DNA of 64,000 nt from Variovorax ginsengisoli (GCF_006438845.1 NZ_RCZJ01000002.1:137145-201144); one strand, 5' to 3'. Counted from the first letter of the stretch, positions 8,627-18,919 are shown. Made by a program: numbers and translations. Notes: generated by a model not told the origin, from the sequence alone.

Positions 8627-10192
8627 CTAGAAGACGGCAACCCTCACCACGAACTGCATCACGATCAACCCCAATACAAAACCTATGCCAGCAGCGATGA
8701 CGATCTGCAGCAGGCGGTTGGTTCGCTTCTGCGCAGCGAGCAGCAAGAGCAATTCCTGGCGGTGGTCGGCGGGTTTGTTCTCGAGGTATTCATGCAGAAG
8801 GCGTGGCAACTGCGGCAACAGCTTGGCGTAGCGCGGCGCCTCGGCACGCAGCTGGGCGAACAGCCGCTTCGGCCCGATCTGATCGATCATCCATTTCTCG
8901 AGGAAGGGCTGCGCGGTGGCCCACAGGTCGAGCTCCGGGTCGAGCTGGCGGCCCAGGCCCTCGATGTTGAGCAGCGTCTTCTGCAGCAGCACCAGTTGCG
9001 GCTGGATCTCCACATGAAAGCGGCGCGAGGTCTGGAACAGACGCATGAGCACCATGCCCAGTGAAATCTCCTTCAGCGGCCGATCGAAGTACGGCTCGCA
9101 CACCGTGCGGATCGCCGCCTCGAGTTCGTCGATGCGCGTGCCCACGGGCACCCATCCGCTTTCGAGATGCAGCTCGGCGACGCGCTTGTAGTCGCGCCGG
9201 AAGAAGGCCACGAAGTTCTGCGCCAGGTATTCCTTGTCGCTCTCGGTGAGCGTACCGACGATGCCGAAGTCCAGCGAGATGTAGCGCCCGAAGGTCTGCG
9301 GCGCGAGGCTCACCATGATGTTGCCGGGGTGCATGTCGGCATGGAAGAAGCCGTCGCGAAACACCTGAGTGAAGAAGATCGTGACGCCGTCGCGCGCCAG
9401 CTTCGGGATGTCGACGCCGGCGGCGCGCAGACGGTCGAGCTGCGCGATAGGCACGCCATTCATGCGCTCCATCACGATCACCTCGGGGTGGCAGAAGTCC
9501 CAGAGCATCTCGGGGATCAGCACCAGCTCCAGCTTTTCCATGTTGCGCCGCAGCTGGGCCGCGTTGGCGGCCTCGCGCACCAGGTCGAGCTCGTCGTGCA
9601 GGTATTTGTCGAACTCCGCGATCACCTCGCGTGGCTTCAGCCTCTTGCCGTCGGCCGACAGGCTTTTGACCCAGCCGGCCATCATGGCCATCAAGGCCAG
9701 GTCCTTTTCCATGACGCGGCGCATGCCGGGACGCAGCACCTTGACAGCGACTTCGCGCAACGTGCCCCTGGCGTCGCGGACGGTGGCGAAGTGCACCTGG
9801 GCGATCGACGCGCTGGCGACCGGCGTCTCGTCGAACTGCACGAAGACGTCGCCGACCGGTCGACGGAAGGCACGCTCGATCGTTGCTATCGCAACCGCCG
9901 ACGGAAAGGGCGGCACCCGGTCTTGCAGCCAGGCCAGCTCGTCGGCGATGTCGGGCGGCAGCAGGTCACGCCGGGTCGACAGCACCTGCCCGAACTTGAC
10001 GAAGATCGGACCGAGCCGCTCCAGTGCTTCGCGCAGGCGCTGTCCGCGTGGCGCATCGAGGTTGCGACCGATCGAGACGACGCGCGCCACGATGCGCAGC
10101 CAGGGCTTCTGAAAGCTCGTGAGCACGAGCTCGTCCAGGCCGTAGCGCAATGCGACCCAGACGATGAAGATGCCGCGATAGAAACGCGTCAT
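8627..10192 (-). CDS. ubiB: ubiquinone biosynthesis kinase-like protein UbiB
   Basis: A 521-residue ABC1/ADCK/UbiB atypical kinase-like ATPase needed for ubiquinone synthesis. The family KxGQ motif is 'KFGQVLSTR'; also present are '[12 protein letters not shown]', the ExD-type '[15 protein letters not shown]', '[11 protein letters not shown]' and 'LDFGIVG'. Two hydrophobic segments at the C-terminus ('[18 protein letters not shown]') anchor it in the inner membrane. ATG 10192 was chosen because it gives the usual length and N-terminus (MTRFYRG); it overlaps the ubiJ stop by 4 bp. Confidence 0.96.
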   Translation of the reverse strand: MTRFYRGIFIVWVALRYGLDELVLTSFQKPWLRIVARVVSIGRNLDAPRGQRLREALERLGPIFVKFGQVLSTRRDLLPPDIADELAWLQDRVPPFPSAVAIATIERAFRRPVGDVFVQFDETPVASASIAQVHFATVRDARGTLREVAVKVLRPGMRRVMEKDLALMAMMAGWVKSLSADGKRLKPREVIAEFDKYLHDELDLVREAANAAQLRRNMEKLELVLIPEMLWDFCHPEVIVMERMNGVPIAQLDRLRAAGVDIPKLARDGVTIFFTQVFRDGFFHADMHPGNIMVSLAPQTFGRYISLDFGIVGTLTESDKEYLAQNFVAFFRRDYKRVAELHLESGWVPVGTRIDELEAAIRTVCEPYFDRPLKEISLGMVLMRLFQTSRRFHVEIQPQLVLLQKTLLNIEGLGRQLDPELDLWATAQPFLEKWMIDQIGPKRLFAQLRAEAPRYAKLLPQLPRLLHEYLENKPADHRQELLLLLAAQKRTNRLLQIVIAAGIGFVLGLIVMQFVVRVAVF

Positions 10193-10746
10193 TCGGCGCC
10201 CGCGCCGCCGGCACCCGGCTTGCCCGTGCGGTCGCCGACGAATTGCCGGAGCGCGGCTGCCACGCGGCGCGCACCGTTGGCCACCGTATGAGCAGGCACG
10301 TCGCCGATGACGCGGGCCAGGTCGTCTTCGACGTCCCAGCGCACATGGTCGACCAGCCAGTTCACCTCGGCCGCGAGTTGCACGTCGCCCACGATGCGCA
10401 CTGCAGGCTTGTCGCCACGGAGCGTGGCGCGCGCGAGCCCGAACGGAGAGGTCTCGGTGACCACCAGGGTGAGTTCGGGGACGGCCCCCTCCGGCGCGAG
10501 GTCGAGCAGGCCCGCCGGTGTCGCCACGAGGCGCATCGTGATGAATCGCCACTCGAACTGCACGACCCGGCCTTGTTGCCGCACCAGCCGCTGCTGCGCT
10601 TCAGGCTCCTGCTGCAGCACGTGATTGAGGAAGAGCACCGCGCGGTGCTGGCCCTCGTGCACCGCCCACGGCGGCGGCTGGAGCCGGGTGCCGATGCGAC
10701 GGACGAGGTCATCCAGAAAAGCGAATGGGGACGATGGTGTGGCCAT
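10189..10746 (-). CDS. ubiJ: ubiquinone biosynthesis accessory factor UbiJ
   Basis: A 185-residue SCP2/sterol-carrier-like protein of the UbiJ family, thought to bind the isoprenoid tail of ubiquinone intermediates in the soluble Ubi complex. The N-terminal half is the SCP2-like beta/alpha domain ('[16 protein letters not shown]', '[12 protein letters not shown]') and the C-terminal third is helical ('[21 protein letters not shown]'). It lies directly between the Tim44-domain gene and ubiB with a 4-bp overlap into ubiB, which supports the assignment; sequence conservation in this family is low. Confidence 0.88.
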   Translation of the reverse strand: MATPSSPFAFLDDLVRRIGTRLQPPPWAVHEGQHRAVLFLNHVLQQEPEAQQRLVRQQGRVVQFEWRFITMRLVATPAGLLDLAPEGAVPELTLVVTETSPFGLARATLRGDKPAVRIVGDVQLAAEVNWLVDHVRWDVEDDLARVIGDVPAHTVANGARRVAAALRQFVGDRTGKPGAGGAGAE

Positions 10747-10804
10747 GTCCCCATTATTCCCGAGCCGACCCCCTCCGGAGAGGTCGGTTTGCGACGGATC
10801 CTGC

Positions 10805-11839
10805 TTATTGCAGGGCCTGCACGCCCGCCACCAGCCAACCGCCGCGGCCGTCCGTCGGCTTGGCCATGTTCCACACTTCGCGGAACGGGCTCGGGCCGGC
10901 AGACGCGTCTTCCCGGATCATCCCCGAGAACTCGACGCTCGCGAGGTAGACATCCGGCGATTCCTCGATGCCAAGCAGCTGGGCCTCGAGCATCACGACT
11001 TCGGTCTTGTTCGGCTGGCTGCCGGTGTGGGTCTCGCGTTCAGCCAGCTGGGAACGGATCTCGCCGACCATGCTGTCGGTCATCATCGAACGCAGGGTCT
11101 GGATGTCGTTGCGATCCCAGGCGTCTTGCAGGGTCACGAAATTGCGCTTCGCTGCACCCAGGAAACCGTCGACGTCGAAGCCCGCGGGGATGCCCCACGA
11201 CTGCGCACCGCCGAGGGCCGAGCCGATCATGCTGCCGCCGCCGGCCACGGCCGCGCTGGCCATGGACGAACCGCTGCTGCGGTCGGTCTGCGCCGGCGTC
11301 GCGTCGAAGGCGGCGCTCTGACGCTCCCAGGGGCGGGCCGAGGCGTCGTTGCCCACATTGCCGGGGTTGTATTGCGCCGGTTCGGCCGGATTGCCCGGGC
11401 CACCTGCACCCTGGAACGCGAAGCCACCGGCACGCGCGCCGTTTTGACGCGACCTCGCCGAGAAGATGCGCCACACGACGACCGCCGCCAGCACCAGCAA
11501 GCCGATCAGCAGGATGTTGCCGAAAGCCGCGCCGAGGCCGAGCGAGTGGGCCAGCCACGCCAGACCGAGGCCTGCAGCCAAGCCGCCCAGCATGGCGCCC
11601 CAAGGACGCTTCGGTGCAGCAGCGGCCGGTGCAGCGGCACCTGGCTTGGCCGCCGCAGCGTTGTTCGTTGCGTTTTGAGCGGGGGCACCGGGCGTGTTCG
11701 CCGGCGGTGTGGCCTGGCGTTGCGTGACATTGCCCGACTGCCGACCAAAGGACTTGCCGCCGCCCATACGCGCGGCTTCTGCTTGAACGCTGGCCAACGC
11801 CATCGCGCAAACCAGCAAGACAGTACCTAGTTTTTTCAT
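10805..11839 (-). CDS. Tim44-domain secreted or membrane protein
   Basis: A 344-residue protein with a signal peptide ('KLGTVLLVCAMALASVQAEA'), the Gly-rich 'RMGGGKSFGRQSG' patch typical of bacterial Tim44-like proteins, a Pro/Ala-rich linker and two close membrane segments around residues 85-135. A Gly/Ala-rich stretch and a C-terminal Tim44 domain (about 215-340, 'FLGAAKRNFVTLQDAWDRND') follow. The domain resembles the mitochondrial import factor, but bacterial function is not settled. It is placed between ubiE and ubiJ in this and related genomes. ATG 11839 gives the proper signal peptide. Confidence 0.9.
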   Translation of the reverse strand: MKKLGTVLLVCAMALASVQAEAARMGGGKSFGRQSGNVTQRQATPPANTPGAPAQNATNNAAAAKPGAAAPAAAAPKRPWGAMLGGLAAGLGLAWLAHSLGLGAAFGNILLIGLLVLAAVVVWRIFSARSRQNGARAGGFAFQGAGGPGNPAEPAQYNPGNVGNDASARPWERQSAAFDATPAQTDRSSGSSMASAAVAGGGSMIGSALGGAQSWGIPAGFDVDGFLGAAKRNFVTLQDAWDRNDIQTLRSMMTDSMVGEIRSQLAERETHTGSQPNKTEVVMLEAQLLGIEESPDVYLASVEFSGMIREDASAGPSPFREVWNMAKPTDGRGGWLVAGVQALQ

Positions 11840-11870
11840 GAAGTCTCCTCTGATCGCCGGAACGGCGCTT

Positions 11871-12602
11871 TCAACACTTGATTCCAACATGCAGGGCCAC
11901 CACGCCACCCGTCATGTTGTGATAGTCCACATGACCGAAACCACCCTCTTTCATGAGGGTCTTGAGCGCTTCCTGCTCGGGGTGCATCCGGATGGATTCC
12001 GCGAGGTAGCGGTAGCTCGCGTCGTCGCCCGCCACTGCCTTGCCCAGGCGCGGCAGCACCTTGAAGGAATACCAGTCGTAGGCCTTCTGCAGCGGCTTGG
12101 CGACCTTCGAGAACTCCAGCACCAGCAGCTTGCCGTTGGGCTTGAGCACGCGGTTCATCTCCTTGAGCGCCGCGTCCTTGTGCGTCATGTTGCGCAGGCC
12201 AAAGGCCACGGTGACCACGTCGAAGTGGTTGTCGGGGAACGGCAGCTTTTCGGCGTCGCACACCATCGTCGGCAGCGACACACCCGCATCGAGCAACCGG
12301 TCGCGGCCGGTGCGCAGCATGGCTTCGTTGATATCGGTGTGCACCACCTGCCCGCTGGCGCCCACCTTCTTCGCGAAGGCCAACGCCAAGTCGCCGGTGC
12401 CGCCCGCGATGTCGAGCACGCGCGAGCCTTCGCCCACGTTCGCCACCATCACGGTGTAGGCCTTCCATGCGCGGTGCAGCCCCATCGACATGAGGTCGTT
12501 CATGAGGTCGTAGCGCGTCGCGACCGAGTCGAACACGCCACGCACGCGGCGCGCCTTCTCGCTCTCGTCGACGTTCTCGAATCCGAAGTGGGTGGTGCTC
12601 AT
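11871..12602 (-). CDS. ubiE: demethylmenaquinone/ubiquinone C-methyltransferase
   Basis: A 243-residue SAM-dependent methyltransferase that methylates carbon 2 of the quinone ring in ubiquinone synthesis. The SAM-binding motif I is '[15 protein letters not shown]', and the UbiE/COQ5 signatures '[17 protein letters not shown]' and '[16 protein letters not shown]' are present. It lies 31 bp upstream of the Tim44 gene and 82 bp downstream of the DUF971 gene. The size matches the ~250-residue family norm. Confidence 0.97.
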   Translation of the reverse strand: MSTTHFGFENVDESEKARRVRGVFDSVATRYDLMNDLMSMGLHRAWKAYTVMVANVGEGSRVLDIAGGTGDLALAFAKKVGASGQVVHTDINEAMLRTGRDRLLDAGVSLPTMVCDAEKLPFPDNHFDVVTVAFGLRNMTHKDAALKEMNRVLKPNGKLLVLEFSKVAKPLQKAYDWYSFKVLPRLGKAVAGDDASYRYLAESIRMHPEQEALKTLMKEGGFGHVDYHNMTGGVVALHVGIKC

Positions 12603-12684
12603 GGTTTCTCAGATGTTAGGTCGTTGACGCCGGGATCAAGCAGACGACCCCGCTCGGACGCCGGGCTTTGGTATTGGGCGCAGA

Positions 12685-13107
12685 TCAATGGCTGCCGCAG
12701 GCATGTCCGCCCGACGGGGCGGCGGGCATCATGGGCGCGTCGCGATCGACGCCGGCAGCGATCAGGCGGCGCTGGTACTCGGCCCAGAGTTCGTCCTGCT
12801 TCTGGCCGAGTTCATAGAGCAGGTTCCACGAGAAGATGCCGCTCTCGTGGCCGTCGGTGAAGACTGGCTTCACAGCGTAGTTGCCGACCGGTTCGAGTTC
12901 CTGCAGACCGACGTTGCGCTTGCCGGTCTGCAGGATCTCCTGACCCGGCCCATGGCCCTGCACTTCCGCCGAGGGCGAATAGATGCGCATCAATTCAAAG
13001 GGGATGCGGAAGCTCGCGCCGTCGGAGAAGCCGACTTCCAGCACCTTCGATTTGTTGTGCACGGTGATCGATTGCGGCGTCGGTGCGCCGGCTTGCAGAC
13101 CTGCCAT
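12685..13107 (-). CDS. DUF971 (gamma-butyrobetaine hydroxylase-like N-terminal) protein
   Basis: A 140-residue protein made almost entirely of the DUF971 domain ('ITVHNKSKVLEVGFSDG', 'FELMRIYSPSAEVQGHG', 'DGHESGIFSWNLLYELG'), with a His/Cys-containing tail 'GGHACGSH' that might bind metal. In eukaryotes the domain is the N-terminal part of gamma-butyrobetaine hydroxylase; as a lone protein it has been linked to Fe-S handling, but the role here is open. ATG 13107 shares one base with the HIT gene's stop, so the two are coupled. ubiE follows. Confidence 0.9.
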   Translation of the reverse strand: MAGLQAGAPTPQSITVHNKSKVLEVGFSDGASFRIPFELMRIYSPSAEVQGHGPGQEILQTGKRNVGLQELEPVGNYAVKPVFTDGHESGIFSWNLLYELGQKQDELWAEYQRRLIAAGVDRDAPMMPAAPSGGHACGSH

Positions 13108-13547
13108 CAGGATGTCCTTTTGCTGAGTGCCTCGATCATCGCAGCCTCGGCGGCCGGCAGTTGCGCGCTCACGGCGGCTTCCCTGTCGGCGTCGCGGTCT
13201 CGCTGCGCGGCGGCCCAGACGGGTGCGGGGAAGCGGGTGTCCCATTCGTAGCGCGCGATCACGTGCCAGTGCAGGTGCGGGACCATGTTGCCGAGCGCGG
13301 CGAGGTTGATCTTGGTCGGTGCGAGATGGTCGCGCAGGCATTGCTCGACGGTGGCCACGGCCTCCATGCACAGCGTGCGCTCGGCCACAGACAGGTCTGA
13401 GAACTCCGCCGCATGGTCGCGCCAGATCACGCGATAGAAGCCGGGAAATCCCGCTTCGTCGGCATGGATCACGCGGAACGCCGGCGCCTCGAATACCAGC
13501 CGTCCGCCGACGCCTTCGCAGAGGACACAGCCTGCGAGCCTGGTCAC
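13107..13547 (-). CDS. HIT-family protein
   Basis: A 146-residue histidine-triad protein with the triad '[11 protein letters not shown]' near residue 95. It is of the proteobacterial branch annotated as diadenosine tetraphosphate hydrolase-like, and 'CVLCEG' at the N-terminus provides a Cys pair. The likely activity is hydrolysis or transfer on nucleotide phosphates; the substrate is unknown. The start is GTG at 13547, overlapping the stop of the large flavoprotein (GTGTGA). Because the frames differ at the junction, this is a separate gene and not a fused domain. DUF971 follows with a one-base overlap. Confidence 0.9.
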   Translation of the reverse strand: MTRLAGCVLCEGVGGRLVFEAPAFRVIHADEAGFPGFYRVIWRDHAAEFSDLSVAERTLCMEAVATVEQCLRDHLAPTKINLAALGNMVPHLHWHVIARYEWDTRFPAPVWAAAQRDRDADREAAVSAQLPAAEAAMIEALSKRTS

Positions 13548-16500
13548 ACCAGCACCCGCTCGATACCGCCGCTGTTCGCTGCGGCCACGTACTCGGGCAG
13601 CCACTGATCGCCCAGTATCTGGTTGGCCATCTCGACCACGATGTAGTCGGCTTCGAGCAGGCCGTTGTTCAGGTCGTTGCCGTAGCGCGAGAGGCCCTGC
13701 AGGCAGCTCGGGCAGCTGGTGAGGATCTTCACGTTGCCCTTCGCCTCGACCTTGCCGCTGTCGCGCAGTTGGGCTTCGCCCTTCTTCAGCTCCTCTTCCT
13801 TGCGGAAGCGGATCTGCGTGGAGATGTCCGGCCGCGTCACGCCCAGCGTGCCCGATTCGCCGCAGCAGCGGTCGTTCTTCAGCACGTTGTCGCCGACCAG
13901 GGCCTTCACCGTCTTCATCGGGTCCTGCAGCTTCATCGGGCTGTGGCAGGGGTCGTGGTACAGATAACCGCCACCGCCTGCAGCGCCGAGCGTGATGCCC
14001 TTCTCCAGCAGGTACTCGTGGATGTCGATGATCCGGCAACCGGGAAAGATCTTGTCGAACTGGTAGCCCTGCAGCTGGTCGTAGCAGGTGCCGCAGCTCA
14101 CCACCACCGTCTTGATGTCGAGGTAGTTCAGCGTGTTTGCGACACGGTGGAAGAGCACACGGTTGTCCGTGATCATCTTCTCGGCCTTGTCGAACTGGCC
14201 GCTGCCGCGCTGCGGGTAGCCGCAGCAGAGATAACCAGGCGGCAGCACCGTCTGCACGCCGGCGTGCCACAGCATCGCCTGCGTGGCCAGGCCGACCTGC
14301 GAGAACAGGCGCTCCGAGCCGCAGCCGGGGAAGTAGAAGACCGCCTCGGTCTCGGCCGTCGTCGCCTTCGGGTTGCGGATGATCGGCACGTAGTCGGCAT
14401 CCTCGATGTCGAGCAGCGCGCGCGCTGTCTTCTTCGGCAGGCCGCCGGGCATCTTCTTGTTGATGAAGTGGACGATCTGTTCCTTGATCGGCGCCGGACC
14501 GAGCGTGGCCGGTGGCGCGGCGGTCTGCTTCTTGGCGGGCAGGCGGAAGAAATCGTTGGCCAGGCGCTGCGCCTTGAAGCCGATGTCGACCATGCCAACC
14601 CGCATCGCCTTGATGGTCGACGGATTGGTGGCGTTCAGGAAGAACATCGCTGCCGCGTTGCCGGGGCGGAAGCTCTTCTGCCCCATCTTGCGCAGCAGGT
14701 TGCGCATGTTCATCGACACGTCGCCGAAGTCGATCTTCACCGGGCAGGGAGACAAGCACTTGTGGCAGACGGTGCAGTGGTCGGCCACGTCCTCGAATTC
14801 TTCCCAGTGCTTGATGCTCACGCCGCGGCGTGTCTGCTCTTCGTAGAGGAACGCTTCGACCAGCAGCGAGGTCGCGAGGATCTTGTTGCGCGGGCTGTAG
14901 AGCAGGTTGGCGCGCGGCACATGCGTGGCGCACACCGGCTTGCACTTGCCGCAGCGCAGGCAGTCCTTGACCGAATCGGCGATGGCGCCGATGTCGCTCT
15001 GCTGCATGATCAGCGACTCGTGGCCCATCAGGCCGAAGCTCGGCGTGTAGGCGTTGGTCAGGTCGGCGTGCAGACCATGCGAGGCCGGCGTGTCGGCGCG
15101 CAGCAGCTTGCCCTTGTTGAAGCGCCCTTCGGGGTCGACGCGCTGCTTGTAGTCGGTGAAAGGCTGCAGCTCGGCATCGCTGAGGAATTCCAGCTTGGTG
15201 ATGCCGATGCCGTGCTCGCCGGAGATCACGCCATCGAGCGAGCGCGCCAGCGACATGATGCGCACCACGGCCGCATGCGCCGTCTGCAGCATTTCGTAGT
15301 TGTCGCTGTTGACCGGCAGGTTCGTGTGCACGTTGCCGTCGCCCGCGTGCATGTGCAGCGCGACCCACACGCGGCCCTTGAGCACGCGCTGGTGGATGGC
15401 ATTGCACTCGGCCAGGATCGGCGCGAACTCGGCGCCGGTGAAGATCTGCTGCAGCGGCGCACGCAGTTGCGTCTTCCAGCTCGCGCGCAACGAGTGATCC
15501 TGCAGTTGCGGGAACAGCGCATCGACGTCTTGCAGCCAGCCGGCCCACAGCGCGCGCACGTCCTGCACCAGCGCGATGGCCTGCGCCACGCGGTCTTCGA
15601 GCAGTTCGGCCGATGGGATGTCGTTGGCGTCGTCCGTCTTGCCCAGCGGCAGGTTGCCGCGCGCGAAGAAGGCTTCCAGCGCATCGGCGAAGGCCAGCTT
15701 GTTCTGCAGCGACAGCTCGATGTTGATGCGCTCGATGCCGTCGGTGTATTCGGCCATCCGCGGCAGCGGGATCACCACGTCTTCGTTGATCTTGAAGGCG
15801 TTGGTGTGGCGGCTGATGGCGGCCGTGCGCTTGCGGTCGAGCCAGAACTTCTTTCGCGCCTCGGGGCTGATGGCGATGAAGCCTTCGCCGCTGCGCGAGT
15901 TGGCGATGCGCACCACTTCCGACGTGACGCGCGCCACGGCGTCGGCGTCGTGGCCGGCGATGTCGCCGAACAGCACCATCTTCGGCAGGCCACCATGCTT
16001 CTTCGACTTGGTCGCGTAGCCGACCGCCTTCAGGTAGCGGTCGTCCAGGTGCTCCAAGCCGGCCAGCAGCACGCCCGAGCGCTTCTGCTCGGCGAACATG
16101 AAGTCCTTGATCTCGACGATGCTGGGCACTGCGTCCTTCGCGTTGCCGAAGAACTCCAGGCACACCGTGCGCGTGTGCGCCGGCATCTTGTGCACCACCC
16201 AGCGACAGCTGGTGATCAGGCCGTCGCAGCCTTCCTTCTGGATGCCCGGCAGGCCGGAGAGGAACTTGTCGGTCACGTCCTTGCCGAGGCCTTCCTTGCG
16301 GAAGGTCCTGCCGGCGATCTCCAGCCGCTCGCTGCGCAGCTTCGTCTTCCCGTCGGCGGCGAAGTATTGCAGGTCGAACACGGCGCTGTCGACGTCGTGG
16401 ATCTTGCCGAGGTTGTGACCCACCCGGGTCACTTCGAGCCACTCGGCCTGCGGCGTCACCATGCGCCACGAGGCCAGGTTGTCGAGCGCGGTGCCCCACA

Positions 16501-17422
16501 ACACCGCCTTTTTGCCGCCCGCGTTCATCGCGACGTTGCCGCCGACGCACGAGGCCTCGGCGGAAGTCGGGTCGACCGCGAAGACGAAGCCCGCGCGCTC
16601 CGCCGCATCGGCCACGCGTTGCGTGACCACGCCGGCCTCGGTCCAGATGGTCGGCACCGGATCGGCGAGGCCGGGCAGCGCCATCAGTTCGACTTCGGTC
16701 ATCGCCTCGAGCTTCTCGGTGTTGATGACCGCGCTGTTCCACGTCAGCGGGATCGCGCCGCCGGTGTAGCCGGTGCCGCCGCCGCGCGGGATGATGGTCA
16801 GGCCCAGCTCGATGCAGCCCTTGACCAGGCCCGCCATCTCGGCCTCGGTATCGGGGCACAGCACGACGAACGGATATTCGACGCGCCAGTCGGTCGCGTC
16901 GGTCACGTGCGACACGCGCGACAGGCCGTCGAACTTGATGTTGTCCTTGGCGGTCAGCCGGCGGAAGGCACGGGTGGCCTTGCGGCGCAGCGCGGCCACG
17001 TCGTCGAACATGGTGTCGAAGCCGGCGATCGCCTGGGCCACCAGCGCGGTCAGTTCGCCGACCAGCAGGTCGCGCTGGGCATCCACATCGGGGGTGCGGC
17101 GCTTGCCGACTTCGGCCAGTCGATGGTTGAGCGCATCGACCAGCTGCCCGCGCCGGCGCGGGTTGTCCAGCAGATCGTCGACCAAGTAGGGGTTGCGCTG
17201 CACCACCCAAATGTCGCCCAGCACCTCGTACAGCATGCGGGCCGATCGGCCGGTGCGGCGCTCGTCACGCAGCGATTGCAGGAGTGTCCAGCCGCGTTCG
17301 CCGAGCAGGCGAATGGCGATCTCGCGGTCGGAGAAGCTGGTGTAGTTGTACGGAATCTCGCGGAGTCGGGCGGGCTCTGCGGCCTGCGTCAACAACGCAG
17401 TCAGCGCGATCGGAGCGTTCAT
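13544..17422 (-). CDS. FAD-linked oxidase and Fe-S oxidoreductase fusion (DUF3683 N-terminus)
   Basis: A 1292-residue cytoplasmic oxidoreductase. Domains in order: an N-terminal DUF3683-like region (about 1-160, '[16 protein letters not shown]'), an FAD-binding PCMH domain ('[16 protein letters not shown]', '[15 protein letters not shown]'), a FAD-oxidase C domain ('[14 protein letters not shown]', '[12 protein letters not shown]'), and two 4Fe-4S motifs, '[11 protein letters not shown]' near 820 and '[12 protein letters not shown]' near 882. Two CCG-type cysteine regions end it (about 1030-1190; 'YLCCGYPQ', 'RCCGESG'). The layout resembles GlcDF, D-lactate dehydrogenases and E. coli YdiJ, enzymes that oxidise D-2-hydroxyacids and pass electrons on. 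It starts 83 bp behind serA, so D-2-hydroxyglutarate is a reasonable substrate guess. Confidence 0.93.
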   Translation of the reverse strand: MNAPIALTALLTQAAEPARLREIPYNYTSFSDREIAIRLLGERGWTLLQSLRDERRTGRSARMLYEVLGDIWVVQRNPYLVDDLLDNPRRRGQLVDALNHRLAEVGKRRTPDVDAQRDLLVGELTALVAQAIAGFDTMFDDVAALRRKATRAFRRLTAKDNIKFDGLSRVSHVTDATDWRVEYPFVVLCPDTEAEMAGLVKGCIELGLTIIPRGGGTGYTGGAIPLTWNSAVINTEKLEAMTEVELMALPGLADPVPTIWTEAGVVTQRVADAAERAGFVFAVDPTSAEASCVGGNVAMNAGGKKAVLWGTALDNLASWRMVTPQAEWLEVTRVGHNLGKIHDVDSAVFDLQYFAADGKTKLRSERLEIAGRTFRKEGLGKDVTDKFLSGLPGIQKEGCDGLITSCRWVVHKMPAHTRTVCLEFFGNAKDAVPSIVEIKDFMFAEQKRSGVLLAGLEHLDDRYLKAVGYATKSKKHGGLPKMVLFGDIAGHDADAVARVTSEVVRIANSRSGEGFIAISPEARKKFWLDRKRTAAISRHTNAFKINEDVVIPLPRMAEYTDGIERINIELSLQNKLAFADALEAFFARGNLPLGKTDDANDIPSAELLEDRVAQAIALVQDVRALWAGWLQDVDALFPQLQDHSLRASWKTQLRAPLQQIFTGAEFAPILAECNAIHQRVLKGRVWVALHMHAGDGNVHTNLPVNSDNYEMLQTAHAAVVRIMSLARSLDGVISGEHGIGITKLEFLSDAELQPFTDYKQRVDPEGRFNKGKLLRADTPASHGLHADLTNAYTPSFGLMGHESLIMQQSDIGAIADSVKDCLRCGKCKPVCATHVPRANLLYSPRNKILATSLLVEAFLYEEQTRRGVSIKHWEEFEDVADHCTVCHKCLSPCPVKIDFGDVSMNMRNLLRKMGQKSFRPGNAAAMFFLNATNPSTIKAMRVGMVDIGFKAQRLANDFFRLPAKKQTAAPPATLGPAPIKEQIVHFINKKMPGGLPKKTARALLDIEDADYVPIIRNPKATTAETEAVFYFPGCGSERLFSQVGLATQAMLWHAGVQTVLPPGYLCCGYPQRGSGQFDKAEKMITDNRVLFHRVANTLNYLDIKTVVVSCGTCYDQLQGYQFDKIFPGCRIIDIHEYLLEKGITLGAAGGGGYLYHDPCHSPMKLQDPMKTVKALVGDNVLKNDRCCGESGTLGVTRPDISTQIRFRKEEELKKGEAQLRDSGKVEAKGNVKILTSCPSCLQGLSRYGNDLNNGLLEADYIVVEMANQILGDQWLPEYVAAANSGGIERVLV

Positions 17423-17480
17423 CGGGGAGCAGCCTCGGCAGGACGCTGCGCGCCCTTGAACCGGGCCGGCGATTTTAAGT

Positions 17481-17500
17481 CAGCGCCGCCATCGGCGCTG
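17481..17500 (-). other. hairpin between serA and the flavoprotein gene
   Basis: A perfect 8-bp inverted repeat (CAGCGCCG/CGGCGCTG) with a 4-nt loop lies 5 bp beyond the serA stop and 58 bp before the flavoprotein start. No T run follows on the minus strand, so it is not a classical terminator. It could stabilise the serA 3' end after processing or weaken read-through. Confidence 0.5.
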
Positions 17501-17505
17501 CAGCG

Positions 17506-18735
17506 TCAGAAAAGGACGCGGCTGCGGATCGTGCCCGGCACCTGCGCCAGCTTTTCCTGGGCCAGTTCGGACGAGGCAGCGTCGATGTCCGTCACCACGT
17601 AGCCCACTTTCTCGTTGGTCTGCAGGTACTGCGACGCGATGTTGATGTGGTTGTCGGCCAGCACCTGGTTGATGGCCGACAGCACGCCGGGTACGTTGTG
17701 GTGGATGTGCAGCAGGCGGTGCTTGCCGGGGTGCGCCGGCAGCGCCACTTCGGGGAAATTCACCGAGGTGATGGAAGTGCCGTTGTCACTGTACTTCACC
17801 AGCTTCTCGGCCACCTCGCCGCCGATGTTGGCCTGCGCCTCCATCGTCGAGCCGCCGATGTGCGGCGTGAGGATGACGTTGTCCAGCCCGCGCAGGGGCG
17901 ACTGGAATTCCTCGTTGTTGCTGCCCGGCTCGACCGGGAACACGTCGATGGCCGCGCCCCAGAGCTTGCCGCTCTTGACGCCTTCGGCCAATGCGTCGAT
18001 GTCGACCACGGTGCCGCGCGCCGCATTGATCAGGATGCCGCCCGGCTTCATCGCGGCGATCTCGGCCGGGCCGATCATCCACTTCGTCGACGGCAGCTCA
18101 GGCACGTGCAGCGTGACGATGTCGCTCTGCGCGAGCAGGTCGTGCAGTTGGGGGATCTGACGCGCATTGCCCAGCGGCAGCTTGCTCACCACGTCGTAGA
18201 ACACCACGTGCATGCCCAGCCCTTCGGCCAGCACCGACAGTTGCGTGCCGATCGACCCGTAGCCCACGATGCCCAGCGTCTTGCCGCGGATCTCGTGCGA
18301 TTGCGCCGCCGACTTCATCCAGCCGCCACGGTGCACCAGCGCGTTCTTGGCGGGGATGCCGCGCAGCAGCAGGATGGCCTCGGCCAGCACCAGCTCGGCC
18401 ACCGACCGGGTGTTGGAGTACGGCGCGTTGAAAACGGCCACCCCACGTTCGCGCGCCGCGTTCAGATCGACCTGGTTGGTGCCGATGCAGAAGCAGCCGA
18501 CCGCCACCAGCTTGGGCGCGGCGGCCAGCACATCGGCCGTCAGCTTGCTCTGCGAGCGGATGCCGAGGAAGTGGACATCGGCCAGCTTGGCCTTGAGCTC
18601 TTCGCCCTGCAAGGCCTTGGGCAGCATCTCGATCTGGGTGTAGCCGGCACCCCGAATGACTTCCACCGCCGAGGGGTGGACGCCCTCCAACAGGAGAAAC
18701 TTGATCTTGCTTTTGTCGAGGGACGTCTTGCTCAT
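17506..18735 (-). CDS. serA: D-3-phosphoglycerate dehydrogenase
   Basis: A 409-residue NAD-dependent dehydrogenase that makes 3-phosphohydroxypyruvate for serine synthesis. The NAD motif is 'GIVGYGSIGTQLSVLAE', the catalytic region has 'INAARGTVVDIDALAEG', 'AIDVFPVEPG' and 'LTPHIGGSTMEAQ' (catalytic His), and an ACT domain forms the last ~75 residues ('HRLLHIHHNVPGVLSAI'), which gives serine feedback in E. coli SerA (410 residues). ATG 18735 was chosen by comparison with that length; the longer frame runs into the promoter region. The FAD/Fe-S oxidoreductase lies just downstream. Confidence 0.96.
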   Translation of the reverse strand: MSKTSLDKSKIKFLLLEGVHPSAVEVIRGAGYTQIEMLPKALQGEELKAKLADVHFLGIRSQSKLTADVLAAAPKLVAVGCFCIGTNQVDLNAARERGVAVFNAPYSNTRSVAELVLAEAILLLRGIPAKNALVHRGGWMKSAAQSHEIRGKTLGIVGYGSIGTQLSVLAEGLGMHVVFYDVVSKLPLGNARQIPQLHDLLAQSDIVTLHVPELPSTKWMIGPAEIAAMKPGGILINAARGTVVDIDALAEGVKSGKLWGAAIDVFPVEPGSNNEEFQSPLRGLDNVILTPHIGGSTMEAQANIGGEVAEKLVKYSDNGTSITSVNFPEVALPAHPGKHRLLHIHHNVPGVLSAINQVLADNHINIASQYLQTNEKVGYVVTDIDAASSELAQEKLAQVPGTIRSRVLF

Positions 18736-18791
18736 GGCGGTCAGGCAAGCCCCGAAAGGGCTCGGAGGCAGAGCCGAAAAGTGAAGCGGAA

Positions 18792-18800
18792 ATGCTAGCA
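18792..18800 (-). promoter_or_regulatory. possible extended -10 promoter for serA
   Basis: On the minus strand 'TGCTAGCAT' is an extended -10 element (TGn plus TAGCAT) about 57 bp upstream of the serA ATG. The predicted leader contains a small hairpin, AGCCC/GGGCT, at 18748-18762. No convincing -35 hexamer was found. Confidence 0.4.
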
Positions 18801-18900
18801 TGGTGCAGCGCAGCACGCTGGCGGGGCATTGCTCGGCGCAGGGCACCAAAAGGGTTTCCCCGCTTGGCCGTCGTCCCTCGACATGCGACAAATATGACCC

Positions 18901-18919
18901 GGCTGTGTCACACGCAGCC
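18901..18919. promoter_or_regulatory. imperfect palindrome upstream of ugpB, candidate operator
   Basis: The 19-bp stretch GGCTGTGTCACACGCAGCC reads nearly the same on both strands, with perfect 5-bp ends (GGCTG/CAGCC). It sits about 41 bp before the ugpB start in the serA-ugpB divergent region, where a regulator of either gene could bind. It does not match the Pho-box spacing I know, so the regulator is unidentified. Confidence 0.4.

Noticed and set aside
10765..10787. Hairpin CCGACC/GGTCGG between the Tim44 gene and ubiJ as a terminator
   Set aside because: No T tract follows it on the minus strand, and the two genes look like one operon.
13107..17210. HIT domain fused to the large oxidoreductase in one 1367-codon frame
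   Set aside because: The upstream part of that frame is out of register with the real oxidoreductase. The oxidoreductase stops at 13544 and the HIT gene begins at a GTG overlapping that stop.
13319..17602. A 1427-codon open frame on the plus strand opposite the FAD/Fe-S oxidoreductase
   Set aside because: It has skewed composition (His, Arg, Val, Ala rich), no recognisable motif, and lies fully antisense to a gene with clear catalytic motifs. High GC makes such frames common; similar ones oppose aspS, the symporter, secA, petB and hemA/prfA.
18870..18900. Possible Pho box upstream of ugpB (GACATGCGACA and ATATGAC repeats)
   Set aside because: The repeats do not show the 11-bp spacing of TGTCA-type half sites, so PhoB control cannot be claimed from sequence.
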